A DNA stretch of 5,920 nucleotides from DATFEN01 sp035691285 (GTDB lineage: Bacteria > Acidobacteriota > Vicinamibacteria > Fen-336), in NCBI GenBank assembly GCA_035691285.1, contig DASSJI010000271.1, forward strand, positions 1-5,920, given 5' to 3'. The position numbers and the translations under genes were made by a program. Under the pieces are notes generated by a model. The model had not been told where the DNA came from. It saw only the letters and a program-made list of their open reading frames with translations, and made no database searches. Of this stretch, positions 5,790 to 5,920 are shown one piece after another (position 1 is the stretch's first letter; every line of letters begins with the position of its first letter).

Positions 5790-5920
5790 ATGGCACGAGC
5801 GGCGTTCCGAGGCTCGCTCCCGCTGCTGGCCGTCCTTCTCCTCGTGGGCTGCGAGCAGCCGCCGACCCGCGAGATGACCGCGGCCGAGACCGCCCTTGCT
5901 GACGCGCGGAAGGCGGGAGC
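5790..5920 (+). CDS. Lipoprotein, N-terminal 43 residues (cut by window edge)
   Basis: ATG 5790 opens a frame that runs off the window. Residues 1-20 form a type II signal peptide: basic start (MARAAFR), hydrophobic core (LPLLAVLLL), and lipobox LVGC with Cys21 as the lipidated residue. Residue +2 is Glu rather than Asp, so by the E. coli rule it would go to the outer membrane. The mature start, EQPPTREMTAAETALADARKAG, is alanine-rich and looks like the beginning of a helical domain; it resembles the N-termini of DUF4398-type lipoproteins (inference from pattern only). It probably has its own promoter at 5751-5780 rather than belonging strictly to the rhodanese operon. Its function cannot be told from this fragment. 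Confidence 0.75.
   Translation, partial: MARAAFRGSLPLLAVLLLVGCEQPPTREMTAAETALADARKAG

Overview
The window is GC-rich bacterial chromosome, with G or C at most third codon positions and starts that are mostly GTG or TTG. It holds two divergent gene blocks and shows no mobile element, RNA gene or CRISPR array. The two-subunit (alpha/beta) glycyl-tRNA synthetase, the short RecO with a four-cysteine zinc motif and the recO-glyQ-glyS-ppdK order suggest a Gram-negative of the old Deltaproteobacteria type (Myxococcota, Desulfuromonadia) or a similar uncultured high-GC phylum. This placement is inferred from gene content and composition, not from an alignment.

Minus strand, 4694 down to 1: recO (recombination mediator), glyQ and glyS (glycyl-tRNA synthetase alpha and beta) and ppdK (pyruvate phosphate dikinase, first 306 residues, cut by the window edge). 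All three junctions overlap: 4 bp GTGA at recO/glyQ, 8 bp at glyQ/glyS, 4 bp GTGA at glyS/ppdK. This is the layout of one translationally coupled operon. The glyQ Shine-Dalgarno sequence sits in a 7-bp perfect hairpin inside the end of recO, which would make glyQ expression depend on recO translation.

Divergent intergenic region, about 4695-4857: a perfect 10-bp inverted repeat (4748-4774) with a NotI-type palindrome in each arm, weak -10-like hexamers facing each way, and short direct repeats.

Plus strand, 4858 to 5920: a membrane-anchored, probably periplasmic, single-domain rhodanese; a four-helix MauE/DoxX-like membrane protein with a CxC motif, overlapping the rhodanese by 4 bp (TTGA); and the start of a lipoprotein gene cut by the window edge. 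The rhodanese and the MauE-like protein look like a two-gene sulfur or thiol-redox module of the cell envelope. The lipoprotein has its own promoter-like element (TTGACA, 18 bp, TAGCAT) overlapping the end of the MauE-like gene, only a few bases before its ATG.

The core operon is ordinary housekeeping. The points worth a second look are the coupling hairpin, the intergenic inverted repeat, the apparently leaderless plus-strand genes and the rhodanese/MauE-like pair. I found no convincing new large system.
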